Shown: positions 24,123-35,300 of the stretch, piece after piece
How the letters are laid out: each line of letters starts with the position of its first letter
Position numbering within the stretch: the first letter of the stretch is position 1
Assembly (NCBI RefSeq): GCF_041381155.1
Contig: NC_091141.1
Coordinates: forward strand, 27,587,828-27,651,827
DNA from: Argopecten irradians
Taxonomy: Eukaryota > Mollusca > Bivalvia > Pectinida > Pectinidae
Direction: 5' to 3'
Length of the DNA: 64,000 nt
Translations under genes and position numbers: made by a program
The notes under the pieces: model-generated
Database searches by the model: none
The model's input: the letters and a program-made list of their open reading frames with translations, nothing else
Told to the model about the DNA's origin: nothing

Positions 24123-25108
24123 TTAGGTGGCTGTCACCTCACAAATAAAGGGCAGTTCGGCGTCACACTGAGACATTTCAAGCATTAGTGGACTGTCTTT
24201 GGTTATCATCAGACATTCGACCCCAGCCACTGGGGATGTGGGTACAGCGGTAACACCAACGTCTGCTATATCTATGGGTGTTCCATCTGAAAACTCGTAC
24301 GTCCCGTCGGAATTCACGTCCCTCCCGTCAACTAAGAATCCTGTATTCTCGGCAATGTCAGCTACGATACTTGACAAGCCTTCCAGCTTTTTCTCCTTGG
24401 ATATCTTTATTAAAGACCCACCATACGCCACACAACTTGTTTTAGCTTCGGTGTAATTTTGCTTTTCCATGCGTACCAAATAGCAGTAGTCGGATTTTTT
24501 CAAAGATGTGTAATTGCCAGGGCATGTTGTACATAGCGATGGTGTCCAGGAGCCATTGCCTAAACACGTTAAAACTGACTTGCCATCCATCATAAATCCT
24601 TTATTACACATATAATTTACATTCCCTCCCACGAAGCGATACTCCCGCATGCTCTTTGTCCCGACAGGAAGGACTTCGGCACTTAATGGATGGCATTCTG
24701 ATATAATACAAACAATAGCACCGCTGGATAGTTCCACACATTTTTCTCCGTTTTTACAATCGTGGTCAACACATCCCCGTAGCAACCAGGATTCATGAAA
24801 AGGCGCCAAATCTGTTTTCATCGACGTAACGTAATTCGGCGTCCCAGAATTTTTAGTGACGTCGTCACTTAATTGACACTCTACCGACACTCTACCGTCG
24901 ACATAATTAGCGACATGACGGAACAATTAGCTCGTAACAAACATTCTCGGATGCATTGTTGTATTCCGTAGTTTTCCAATGGTACTAACGTTCCTAAGTT
25001 TTAAGCCGTAGTCCCAGGCCTATTTGAATGGCATTTGTTTGTTGAAACGAATCGATGGAAAATCATAAATACGACCGTAAATATAACTATAAATAATTTG
25101 CATGGCAT
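24123..25108 (-). pseudogene. PAN/EGF-like/sushi/C-type lectin protein gene, frameshifted
   Basis: A minus-strand start at 25108 opens with a hydrophobic signal-peptide-like stretch (M-P-C-K-L-F-I-V-I-F-T-V-V-F-M-I-F). Next comes a PAN/apple-like segment with Q-Q-C-I-R-E-C and A-N-C-S-V. A long open frame (24926-24123) then encodes an EGF-like part (D-C-K-N-G-E-K-C), a sushi/CCP module (C-H-P-L to W-T-P-S-L-C-T) and a C-type lectin domain (Y-C-Y-L to P-F-I-C-E-V). It ends in TAA. The two parts are in different frames because GACACTCTACC is exactly duplicated in tandem at 24875-24896; with one copy the frames join. A TAA also lies in the PAN-side frame near 25008. No Ca-binding E-P-N or W-N-D motif is seen, so sugar binding is doubtful. 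Products of this type are secreted adhesion or immune lectins. The open downstream frame could alternatively be a terminal exon of a spliced gene. The 24926 boundary is a TTG, not a true start. Confidence 0.7.
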
Positions 25109-25909
25109 TGTAAAACTAAGATGACACTTAAAATCCAAAGTAAAGAATTTACTTGTGTCCTTTGTCGGCGTTTGCACCAAGTGTTCACTCTTATTTTGTT
25201 TCCCCAATGTGGCCCATGCACTTGTATTTTCCTCAAGTTTATTGCATCAATGTGAGCCAACCGAGATACCTCTGATTTTCTATTGCAAATTTGTATAATT
25301 GAGTTTTCATTGTAAAGATTCCAACACAGACGCAACATTTACATGGTTTGAGGAAACGAAAATCCAATTCCAGGGAACCAAATTCCATGAATTCCGAGTA
25401 TTTGCCATTGTTTACGTCTATCGCAATTTGATAAGGAACATTACGTGTTTTCCGTTAGTGAAACGAAGTTAAAATGGTTGGTTGACACGCTCTCCGTAGT
25501 TCAATAGTTGTCATTCGCAACGTGATATATATTCCACATCAGACACACGTCAACGACAACGAATGTCAATGATTAAAAAACACAGTAATGCTCATAACAT
25601 GCAAGAGTTTACAGACACTGTGTCACGCAGGTACTGACGGAGAACCGCATTCGTGTGGACTAATTACGAATCGAGTACTTGAATAGACAATCGATTTGAA
25701 CTGTGTATGTCCTTCATGAATATTCATTTATCTGATTAAGAGGTATATGTGACAATACTGCCTAATACTATTGCAGTTGGGTTATGGATAATACGCCATA
25801 GTTGTATGAAACACAGATATGAGACATAATAGATAAATAAATTATTTTAATTATTTCTGTGTTCTAGGTTTAATATTTGTATAGTTAAATTATGAAGACT
25901 TAATGTGCG

Positions 25910-27977
25910 GAAGCCGTATTAGGACCTATTGAATTTTGACATTTGATACCTGACTTTTGTGTTTTAACATTTGATTCAGAATTTTGATTTGAAAAAAAAA
26001 ATATTGCGGAAAGAGGATCGATTCTTTTTTACATTTGTGATTCTGGAATGCATTTTAAAACAGCGTAGAAACCAATGCACCATGATTCGAGAGAAAGCGC
26101 ACAGTTTTAGTTGAGAACTGTAAGAAAGTCAGTTTCTTAAAAGAGGAACATTCATGGAGCTATTCTGCACAAATGGAAATAAAAAAAAAATAATAAAAAC
26201 TACTTGTGTGTTTTATACATATAACACTCACGCTATTATTTCACTGACAAATATATATATGCAGTGGTTGAAATAAACTACCTGTGTTTCGTTTGGAATA
26301 TGAACAATTACTTAGCATCAAAATCTGGGAAAGTTTTGTACCTGACCATATTGTGCATGTAAAATGGCATTTTCATATGAGAATGTACGGTAGAACACTT
26401 AATGTTGTAAACAATCTTGAGCTGGCAGAGTAAACTTAACCTTTGGTTGGATTTCAAAAACCACCAATAAACGCTCTTGCTTATGTTCAAAGGGTCATCA
26501 AATAGCTCAAATATTTTGCTATAAATTTTTGAAATGCAATAGTGATTTTGTAAATGTTTCTAATATGCCATGTGTATATATTTATATTCTCTCAAATATG
26601 ATTAATTGAAGAAAAATAATAATATCTGAGCCGGGTTATCTTACCGCTGAACATCGCAAAATATTCATTAATGTTTTAAAGTTTAAAAAATAAAACTTTA
26701 CCTCTTACCCTGCTCCCGCTCCCCATTCCCATGCCATCCATAATATTTTTCGCCTAAATATAATATGCAAATATATTGCTCATCGCAATACAGTATGAGA
26801 TATGACATTTTTTTCTAGTACATTGTGGCACCAGATGAACTTTTTATGGCTCACTGTGACCTACATTTTTACTGTAAAACATATTTTTCAATTTGTTTTA
26901 TTTCAACATACCAATGCATAATAATTCATGAACATTCATTAAAAAATATCTTTTGGTTCTAGCACAAACTGGACAAAACAGAATACCTGTAAAAAAATGA
27001 ATAAAGCTTATCGGTCAAGGCTACCAGAGGGCCAAAACTGACACTCTTCCAAAGTTTTAAGTAATTTCATCCTCATATTTATCTTTTTATATATCATAAA
27101 TGTTTAACAATAATAAAGATCAGTAAACCAAAAAAATAATGAATGTTTATTTTGCATTATACTTACTTATCATGTTTTAAATGTCTATTTGTCATTGTCT
27201 TGTGGTTATCTGTATATCAATCTACAGTAGAAATATGTACATTGTATATTAAAAATCATGCATCCATTGTTTTGTCTCTGAAATAGGAGTACAAGATGTT
27301 GTTCATCTTGAGTGTATTACATCGTTGGTTTGGAATTCCTTTTCACGTCTTGTTCATAACACGCTTCCACTTCCAGACCTGAAAATATAAAGTTATAAAT
27401 AAACACAGTATCTATATGAGGCCATAACCTCACTGATACTCCATGTACAAACAAAAACAAAAGTTGGGTTTTTTTCAAACGAGACAGTTTTGTTTCAATT
27501 TTTAAACGTTGAATATCATTTTCAATAGGTTCATAGAGTAGAAATATTCAACTTCATAAAATCTCGTACTCAATTTCATCAGACATCGCATGTATTGATG
27601 GCGTCACGTTATTGTCTAGCGCGTGTGGTCATACACCCACCTATGTAAGATAGAGTTATAGTTTTCCTAGCAACCAAGGGATATCCTTGTGAAGTATGGG
27701 AGAAATCCCTGTCCATTTGACAGACCCATGTAAGATTCTATTAGTCTTCTTATAATCTAATGTAGAAAGTATATATTAACCTTACTGTGAATAGTGTAGA
27801 GGTGTTTGGTTACCATCCTCTCCAATCAGCTAATCATGCCTTTTCTTCCCACTCTATATACCTCGGAATTTAAAATCAAGGATCAAAAAGGCGTTACTCA
27901 AAAGTCAGAGGTCAGAAGTTAGAAGTCAGAAGTCAAAAGTCAGAAGTCAATATGTCCCCTCACGCATTCCGTATTAA
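25910..27977. mobile_element. ~2.1-kb non-autonomous relative of the 6.2-kb TIR element
   Basis: The left end (CGGAAGCCGT then TATTGAATTTTGACATTTGA) is an imperfect inverse of the right end (AAGTCAGAAGTCAAAAGTCA, ATATGTCCCCTCACGCATTC, CG). The ends share the CGGAAGC / GGGGACAT / TGACTT pattern of 12478-18686. The interior has no supported coding sequence. A clean target duplication is not seen. Confidence 0.5.
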
Positions 27978-28239
27978 TGATTTGTTCGTCATTGCACGGT
28001 TTAGTGATCTGAAAGATAAAGAGTAATTAAAGCTAAAACATTTGAAAGATTAACGCTCCCGTGGTAATCAAATAAATAGGTAATTATGTGTCTCTACGTT
28101 AATCAGTATTCTGTTTGTTTTATGTACAGTTTCAGAGGTTTTAGCCGTCTGATTAAATGTGTTTTAACGCGCCAGGTTAAAGTACAACGTCATGTGGATG
28201 GTTTATATTAGGGCTCGTGTACTCATTGGCAATTCAAGG

Positions 28240-28322
28240 GGGACAACAGTCAACTATATCTCCTAGGTATGGCCTATATATTGTCTATAGCACGTTAATT
28301 AATTAAACAAACAAACAAACAA
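28240..28322 (+). repeat. Dispersed repeat tail ending in (CAAA)n
   Basis: CACGTTAATTAATTAAACAA followed by (ACAA)n resembles the segment at 90-134. Confidence 0.35.
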
Positions 28323-31300
28323 AGCATGTGACTAGAACATGTGTCCTCAGCTCGCGTATAAATCGGAACAACAACGTTAAGCTCCATCAATCAATCAACT
28401 AAAGCTATAACATGTGGGGCTAGATCATTTGTTGAAAGAGCAATACTTATTATCACCACTATACTTGACGGATATAATGAACAGAACTGAAATAATTATT
28501 TCCCAGATTATAAATTACAAATATGATATATCATAATTTTGTTTTGAAAATCTAATTACAACAAAAAGAAGTAAATAATAAGTTTACTGTGGAATAATTG
28601 TGATAAGAAACCAATATTAAGATTATTTATACAACAAATCGCTATTTAAATATAATGTTATGGTGATATAAAACAAAAACCTAGTAAGCGTATTCTTCGC
28701 GGTAAATGATAAGAATACACTCAGAGTTTTGTCTTATATATAATCCATAACATAAAAATTATTATATTCAACCAAATCCTTGTAATTTAAACTTTTTACC
28801 ACTTTTATTAATGAACACTTTTTCTAGTACATTGTATAATGCAGCCGTATCAACCAAGCAAATGCGACGTTACAAACGGCGACGCCAGTTTTTACGTTAT
28901 AGATTGATAAGCCAATGAAAATGCTTGTTACAAGTACGGTTACATTTTATAATTATATGCTAAATGTAGGTGACACGTAAAGATATGTTTTGTAAAGAAT
29001 ATATAAATTGCTAAGTCTACAGATATGGTTTATCATTTTGCCTGCGGGCAGGCGCGAAACCTAATTAGTGTGTTATCCTCTCGGGATATTGAAACATATA
29101 TCACTGAATCTGTCACGAGAACTTTAGCTGAAGTGGAACATACAGTGTTCATGAAAACGGGACAGAGTTGGTTTTGATCAATACTTTTTCACCGTTCCAA
29201 AATCAAACTAATTAAACCTTGACAGCTACTGAAGGTAAAGCAGAAATTTCAATATTTGATTGGTATCAAGATCAAAAAGATATATGTGGAAAAAAATACA
29301 TGGCCTGTAACTCATAAACTTTCATTTCAATGAATTTAATGGTGGCACCACCGAATCAAAGACACAATGCTTCACATGCCAACCGGACCATTATGCTGAT
29401 TAGGGCGGTTGGTTGGACTTTAGGTCTTATCAGCAGATGTAGGATCATACTGTTTGGCTAGAACGAATAATCATACCCTACCTCCACTCCGTTTCCGACA
29501 GGATATGAATTCCACCCCATTGCCGATAGTGTTGCAAGCCAGGCTATTTCTCGGATAATATCGTTATGTGAATATATTGTTCTGAAAACTATGATCAATA
29601 GTAATTCACAAACCTTTCGATTATAATGTTTCATCAACTATTAGTGGTAAAATCCAAGGCAAACACAGCTCACGTGTAATTATGTTCAAATACGCCACCG
29701 TTTTTGACTTACCGGAAACAGTGACGAAATGAAATACTCAACAGGTAAAATATGTTATAAAGTTTTAGCTCTCCCCGCACCCAAAAAAGGTTTAAAAAAC
29801 TAACTTAGAATAAACATAGTGAAATTGAACAAATGTAAGTATTATTTAGAATTTAGCGAAAGAGAATGTTTAAAAGTCGTGTTAATACTTTTTGACATAA
29901 TATTTCTTTCATAGTCATTCCATATATATGGTATTAATTGCCATATTTGGTTCTCGAGACTTTCTAACGAGAAGCATCATGGTCGCGGCCAAGTGAGTCG
30001 TGGTGGAATGTGAGCCATTCAAAGGTGCTTAAAACATAATTTAGTCACGGAGGTGGGCAAATAAAAAATGATTTCATGTTAAAAATGTTTGATTTTGTTA
30101 AATTTAATTACAAAATTACATGACACACTTGAAATATAACATTTTCACCGCTGGATGTTTTGCAACACTACGGTCAATGGGACGGAATCGTTGCTCTGAC
30201 AACGACCATCTGTCAGAAATCTTCCGTCCGTCGTTCAGAGCTCCGTCATCGCAGCTACTGATTTGGCTGGTTGGTAGGTCATATCAGCGGCTGTAGGGCC
30301 ATTAAAGGAAGCCTCTCCTGTGTACGATATGTTTTGTTTGTTAAATTATGTCTGTTTTTGACAGGCTGCGGTATATTCGTATTGTGTCGTCTTAAATAGT
30401 GGAACTGTTGTCCTTTTTAAGGTGCTAACTGGACTGAAGTATGTCGCAAAGACGCCGAACAAATAATCCCATCCGGTCACATTATATTAACATATTTGGC
30501 AGGAGACATAATATTATAATTTCTTGACTTGACGAACGCGAATAGTGAGGTGATTTCAAAGACTACCAAAATTATTTAGCCTCTTAAGACCAAGCAATAG
30601 AAGACCAGTTATTTTGGACATGTGTTTACATATATATCCAATTAATGTTAGATGTTAGATAATAGATGCATTTTCTTATTCTTGTATTAGACTTTAATCA
30701 TTTTGCTATTCAATTACTGAACCCGTTTAGCGTTCAACCTAAGGTGGTTTAGACGACTTTAAAGTGTCATGAGTCGGGGTGAAATGTCCTTGTGAACATT
30801 GGCAGCAGGCGGAAGACTAGTAAAGCATAATGCATACCTTGCAAACTCATCATGGATTTTTTGACTCTAGAAATATGCCGGTCTACGAGGTTCAAAGAAT
30901 GTAACAATTTTAAAAGACTTGACAATAGACATGAAAATCCTGACATTTAATATACATGTATAATACCCGAATCCTACGCATTCTATGGAAGCCAGTAAAT
31001 CATCTAATTAATGATATCCGGTCAATAGATAGACGTCTTTCTCTGCGAATTTTATAGTCCTTTCAAGTATATTAAGTCAGTGGGAAATATTCAACAGTAA
31101 AAAAAATCTATTGATGGGTGAATGAAATCATTATCAGATGAACAGACTTGAAAACACACTTAACATAGATACTGGCAAGTGTTAACGTCAACGTCTATTG
31201 AAAACCATTGGTTCTACAGTCTCAATACAACTTCCGTTTGAATGACGTCTTTTACCACTCACCAACATACAGTAGATTTTATAAATGTAACGAAAACAAC

Positions 31301-31600
31301 ATTATTCTTCTCAAAAACTAATTTCACAAATCTAATTATAACTAAAACTCGTGGCTAACGCCACTCGTTCAGCTCTGCCCACCATTCCATCTGAGATACC
31401 CTAACTGTAGTACAGGTGATCAGCATACTGTACACATCACTTATCATTGTACCATTAACATAATTGACCCCACAATGTCATTGTTTTTACGACGTAACAT
31501 TAATTACAAAGTATATTATTAGCCTAAAAAAACTAATTTTCTCACCAAACGTTTTAGACAGAATTTTATACGGTTTATAGACTTCTTTGTCAAAATTAGA
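28323..31600. other. Intergenic, no supported gene
   Basis: A weak shared motif (GGTTGGTTGGACTTTAGGTC near 29410 and GGCTGGTTGGTAGGTCATAT near 30265) suggests an old dispersed repeat. Nothing else is supported. Confidence 0.45.
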
Positions 31601-31620
31601 AAGATCATGGTCTCATCATG

Positions 31621-31922
31621 AAAAAAGATGGATCAAGTTGCAAAAAAAGCCAAGCAAAATGTAGCACAATACTGGATTAGAGTACTCTAAGTAATTGTTT
31701 TTTCCGTAGGTATACCAGTTTGACATCCCGCCAGTAAAAGGGTTCCATGATCATGTTTTAGATTAATCTTTGATATCTCGCCATGGAAACCTTTTACCGG
31801 TGGGATGTAATAGATACCGAATACTTGTATACCAACGGGAAAAAATATTACTTGGAGTACTCTAATCCAGTATTGTGCTAACTTTTGCTTGGCTTTTTTT
31901 TGCAACTTGATTCATTTTTTTC
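31621..31922. mobile_element. Foldback MITE upstream of the sulfatase gene
   Basis: The left arm GCCAAGCAAAATGTAGCACA, ATACTGGATTAGAGTACTC is matched by the inverted GAGTACTCTAATCCAGTATT, GTGCTAACTTTTGCTTGGC. Inner arms share TACCAGT/GGTATAC-type sequence and GTAAAAGG / CCTTTTAC. It lies 350 bp before the TATA box of the sulfatase gene. Confidence 0.7.
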
Positions 31923-32275
31923 TCTTGTAAAGAAATAAAGTGTGACACGAATTGTTGAAAATAACCCCGTCTTCGAACGCCTGCAGTCGAAAAAGCAAAA
32001 TCATAAATCCCCCAAAAACGGGAAACGAAGAAGACGTTTCTCGGCCGTAATCGATCTCTTGTCCAAGATCGATTATGAAAAAAAAACAATAATAAAAACA
32101 AGCCAATCATTTAACTATAGCGACGTCTGTATATTTGTCTTTTACTTGGCTCAAGACAGCGTTATGATCTCTGGGCCGTGTCTAGAACTGGTCACCTTAC
32201 AAACAAGTTAGACAATGGCATACTTACGTAAAGAGTCCTTATCTGTATTGATAATGTCCGACTTTTGACTGCACA

Positions 32276-32281
32276 TATAAA
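32276..32281 (+). promoter_or_regulatory. TATA box of the arylsulfatase-like gene
   Basis: TATAAA lies 40 bp before the ATG at 32316. A start site about 30 bp downstream would leave a leader of only about 10 nt. Confidence 0.5.
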
Positions 32282-32315
32282 GGTTAACTAGGACTGGCAG
32301 ACTGATACAGTTAAT

Positions 32316-35300
32316 ATGGAGCAGATCCGAAGCTTTCTAACGATAGTTGTGTGTTCTATCGTACACACCCATGCCGCTTCACGTCCACATATTGTTTTCA
32401 TGGTGTCAGACGACCTGGGTAAGAGTATTTACCAGACTAACGTTAGTTTAGATATCAGATTTTCGTATATTATGATAAACGGTAAAGGATGTTTGTATGG
32501 ATAATTGACTAAGTTAGTAGACTAAAGAATAAGAATTACATATAAATTATCATCCTGTGAGAACTAAATTGTTTTCTATCATCAATTGCATTTCTTACTT
32601 ATAAATGTATGTATGGGAAAGAATATAAACCAGTTTTCAAAAATAGTGAGTACCTTATTAGTATGGGTTTATTGTTATTGTGGAGACTTTAGTGAGACAT
32701 TATACTAGGACATACCTTATCTGATGTTTATAATCTTAGAACTGAATTAGATCAACAGGTCGGTCACACTAATCAGGGCACTGTCATTGGAACCACCATA
32801 TGTATACGTGATATATAGCTCTAATATCATACTAATTGACATTGGAGTTAAATGATACCCTAAAGTTATACTCTAAAACCATACTCCATGGAGACATAAA
32901 ATATTATATTTTCTGATTCTATTGGCATCAATTGAGCCATTTTCCTCGTGAACGACCTGTCAAATTAGGACAGTATGGCCAAAAATTTACGAACAAAGCC
33001 AATTATTTGTAAGTTGAGGGGGATAGATGTACACTTGTAAAGTAAACACCTGCGGGATAAAGACTTTAGGGTAAACACCTGAAGGGTAAACACCTGTAGG
33101 GTAAACACCTGTGTAGGGTAAATACCTGTGTGGAGTAAACACCTGTGTGGAGTAAACACCTGTGGGGTAAACACCTGTGTGGGATAAACACCTGTGGGTA
33201 AACACCTTTGGAGTAAACACCTTTGGAGTAAACACCTGTGTGGTAAACACCTTTGGAGTAAACACCTGTGGGGTAAACACCTTTGGAGTAAACACCTGTG
33301 GGGTAAACACCTGTGTGGGGTAAACACTTGAGGGGTAAACACCTTTGGGGTAAACACATGTGCGAAAAACGCCTGAGGGGTAAACATCTGTGCGATAAAC
33401 TCATGTACGATAAACTCATGTGGGGTAAACACCTGTGTGGGGTAAAAGATTTCATCAGAAGGTAGTTTAATGCTTAATTACAGTGTTCTTCACGTACACG
33501 TGACAGTGCGTAAAACTATGTCTTTGTAGAAAAATTTGCGACTTTGGATGAATTCGCGAAATAAACGAAATAAAACATTTATTTTAACAACAATGAAAAT
33601 GTGTTGTCGGTTAATTGCGTGTAATATATTACAACGCGTAGGTGAATTATATTATCATAGGCCAGACAAAGTCCATTTTTGTTACACGGCGTGACTGAGC
33701 AACTTCATCTGTTTTGTTTTAGGATGGAATGATGTGGGCTGGCACAACTCACACATTGGTAGCTACTATTTATCCAAATTTGCACACGAAGGCGTGACAC
33801 TTAACAATTCGTATATGCAGCCAGTATGTTCACCGTAAGTAGAATAACATCCTGTGGGTATCACTGTTCTGATTACGTATTACCAGATTGATTTTACAGA
33901 CATCCTCGGTGGTATACTTACAGTCAGTCAGTAATTTAACATTAACATTAGCTACTAGCATAAATAGCAGTAATAAAACAGCATAATCAGAGATTTAAAG
34001 GATATTACCTAAATATCTGGCATTACAGAGCAACATTTTTCACACGGCATCATAAGTAAACTTTCATTGGTTTATTATTGCTACACAACAACCCTCTTCA
34101 CAGCGGGTTGTTTTATTTCCTAGAGTCGATAATTAATGAATAAATTGGACTCTTCAAATCCCCTGGCGGGACATCAATCAGGATAAAAAGAGTCGTCATT
34201 GTACTGAGGCGTGATACAAACACATCAATTCAATTATTTGTTTCTGAAAAGCTACATTTTTTAATCACGTTGTGATCATGTTTCAACTTTCTCGTTATAA
34301 GCACTCGTTTTCACGTGATTACTGTATGTTACAGATCAAGAGGAAGTTATCTCAGTGGATATTACCCATTTCATACTGGATTGCAGGTAATTATTGATCA
34401 TTCATTTTATATGTCCGAACCGGATCCATTTTAATAAAACTTTGCAATAATATTACAGACCATATCTAGACTTGCGTGCATCCAGTTTTGTAGCCGAAAA
34501 TTGTATTGCGTTGTAACCAGGTCACTATACATTGGTTTTTGTAGAAGAAAATAATCTCAGAAAACATACTCTTAATCTAGGGAGCAATTCTGTATTATTT
34601 AAAGAACATTCATTACTATTAATTGGGATTGTCATAATTACATGTTCTCATCAAGTACATGTCTAGAAACATACAATTAATCTTTAAATTAGAATTTAAA
34701 CTCTTTCCTGAATTGATTGAATGTGCATCTTTGTTTTTCTCGTTTTGAAACATTTAAACAACTAAGATGAACAAAACTAACCGGCACATGTATTTCAGCA
34801 TGGCATCGTCCAGGATAGTCAGCCAAAATATCTGCCTTCCAACTTCACACTCCTTCCGGAAAAGCTCAAGGAACTGGGATATGCAACTCATATGGTTGGA
34901 AAGTAAGAAATATTGTTAAAATGTTACCGCGAATCTGGATCTGGAAATTAAATTCTTGATTATGCGGCGCCAGTCACCGATAATCTTTATTATTATAGGA
35001 CTGGTCGGAGAACATAACGAATTATAGAATAAGTACAACGAAACATTTCTACGATGATAAACTCGGTTAAAAACACATTGTTTTTAATTAGAGGTTTCTT
35101 TTCAGTAGTATCACAATTTGTATTTATCTACAACAAAGTAAGCAAGCTAATTTCATATTTTCCTAGTACATATATCAACATTAAAGTAGAATAATTCCTA
35201 TCTTTAAACATAAAAATATAGCGACCATCTCCTCCGGCGCTTGACTCACTTGATACGTACATTATTAGGAACTTAATATTTCGCCACATATAATGTCAAC

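Noticed and set aside
24199..24456. 85-codon plus-strand frame
   Set aside because: Antisense shadow of the lectin coding sequence.
24924..24926. Start codon of the lectin frame at 24926
   Set aside because: The codon is TTG just after a stop; the real continuity is with the frame starting at 25108 once the 11-bp duplication is taken into account.
32965..33455. Three overlapping minus-strand frames of 107-155 codons
   Set aside because: Produced by the 15-bp minisatellite in sulfatase intron 1.
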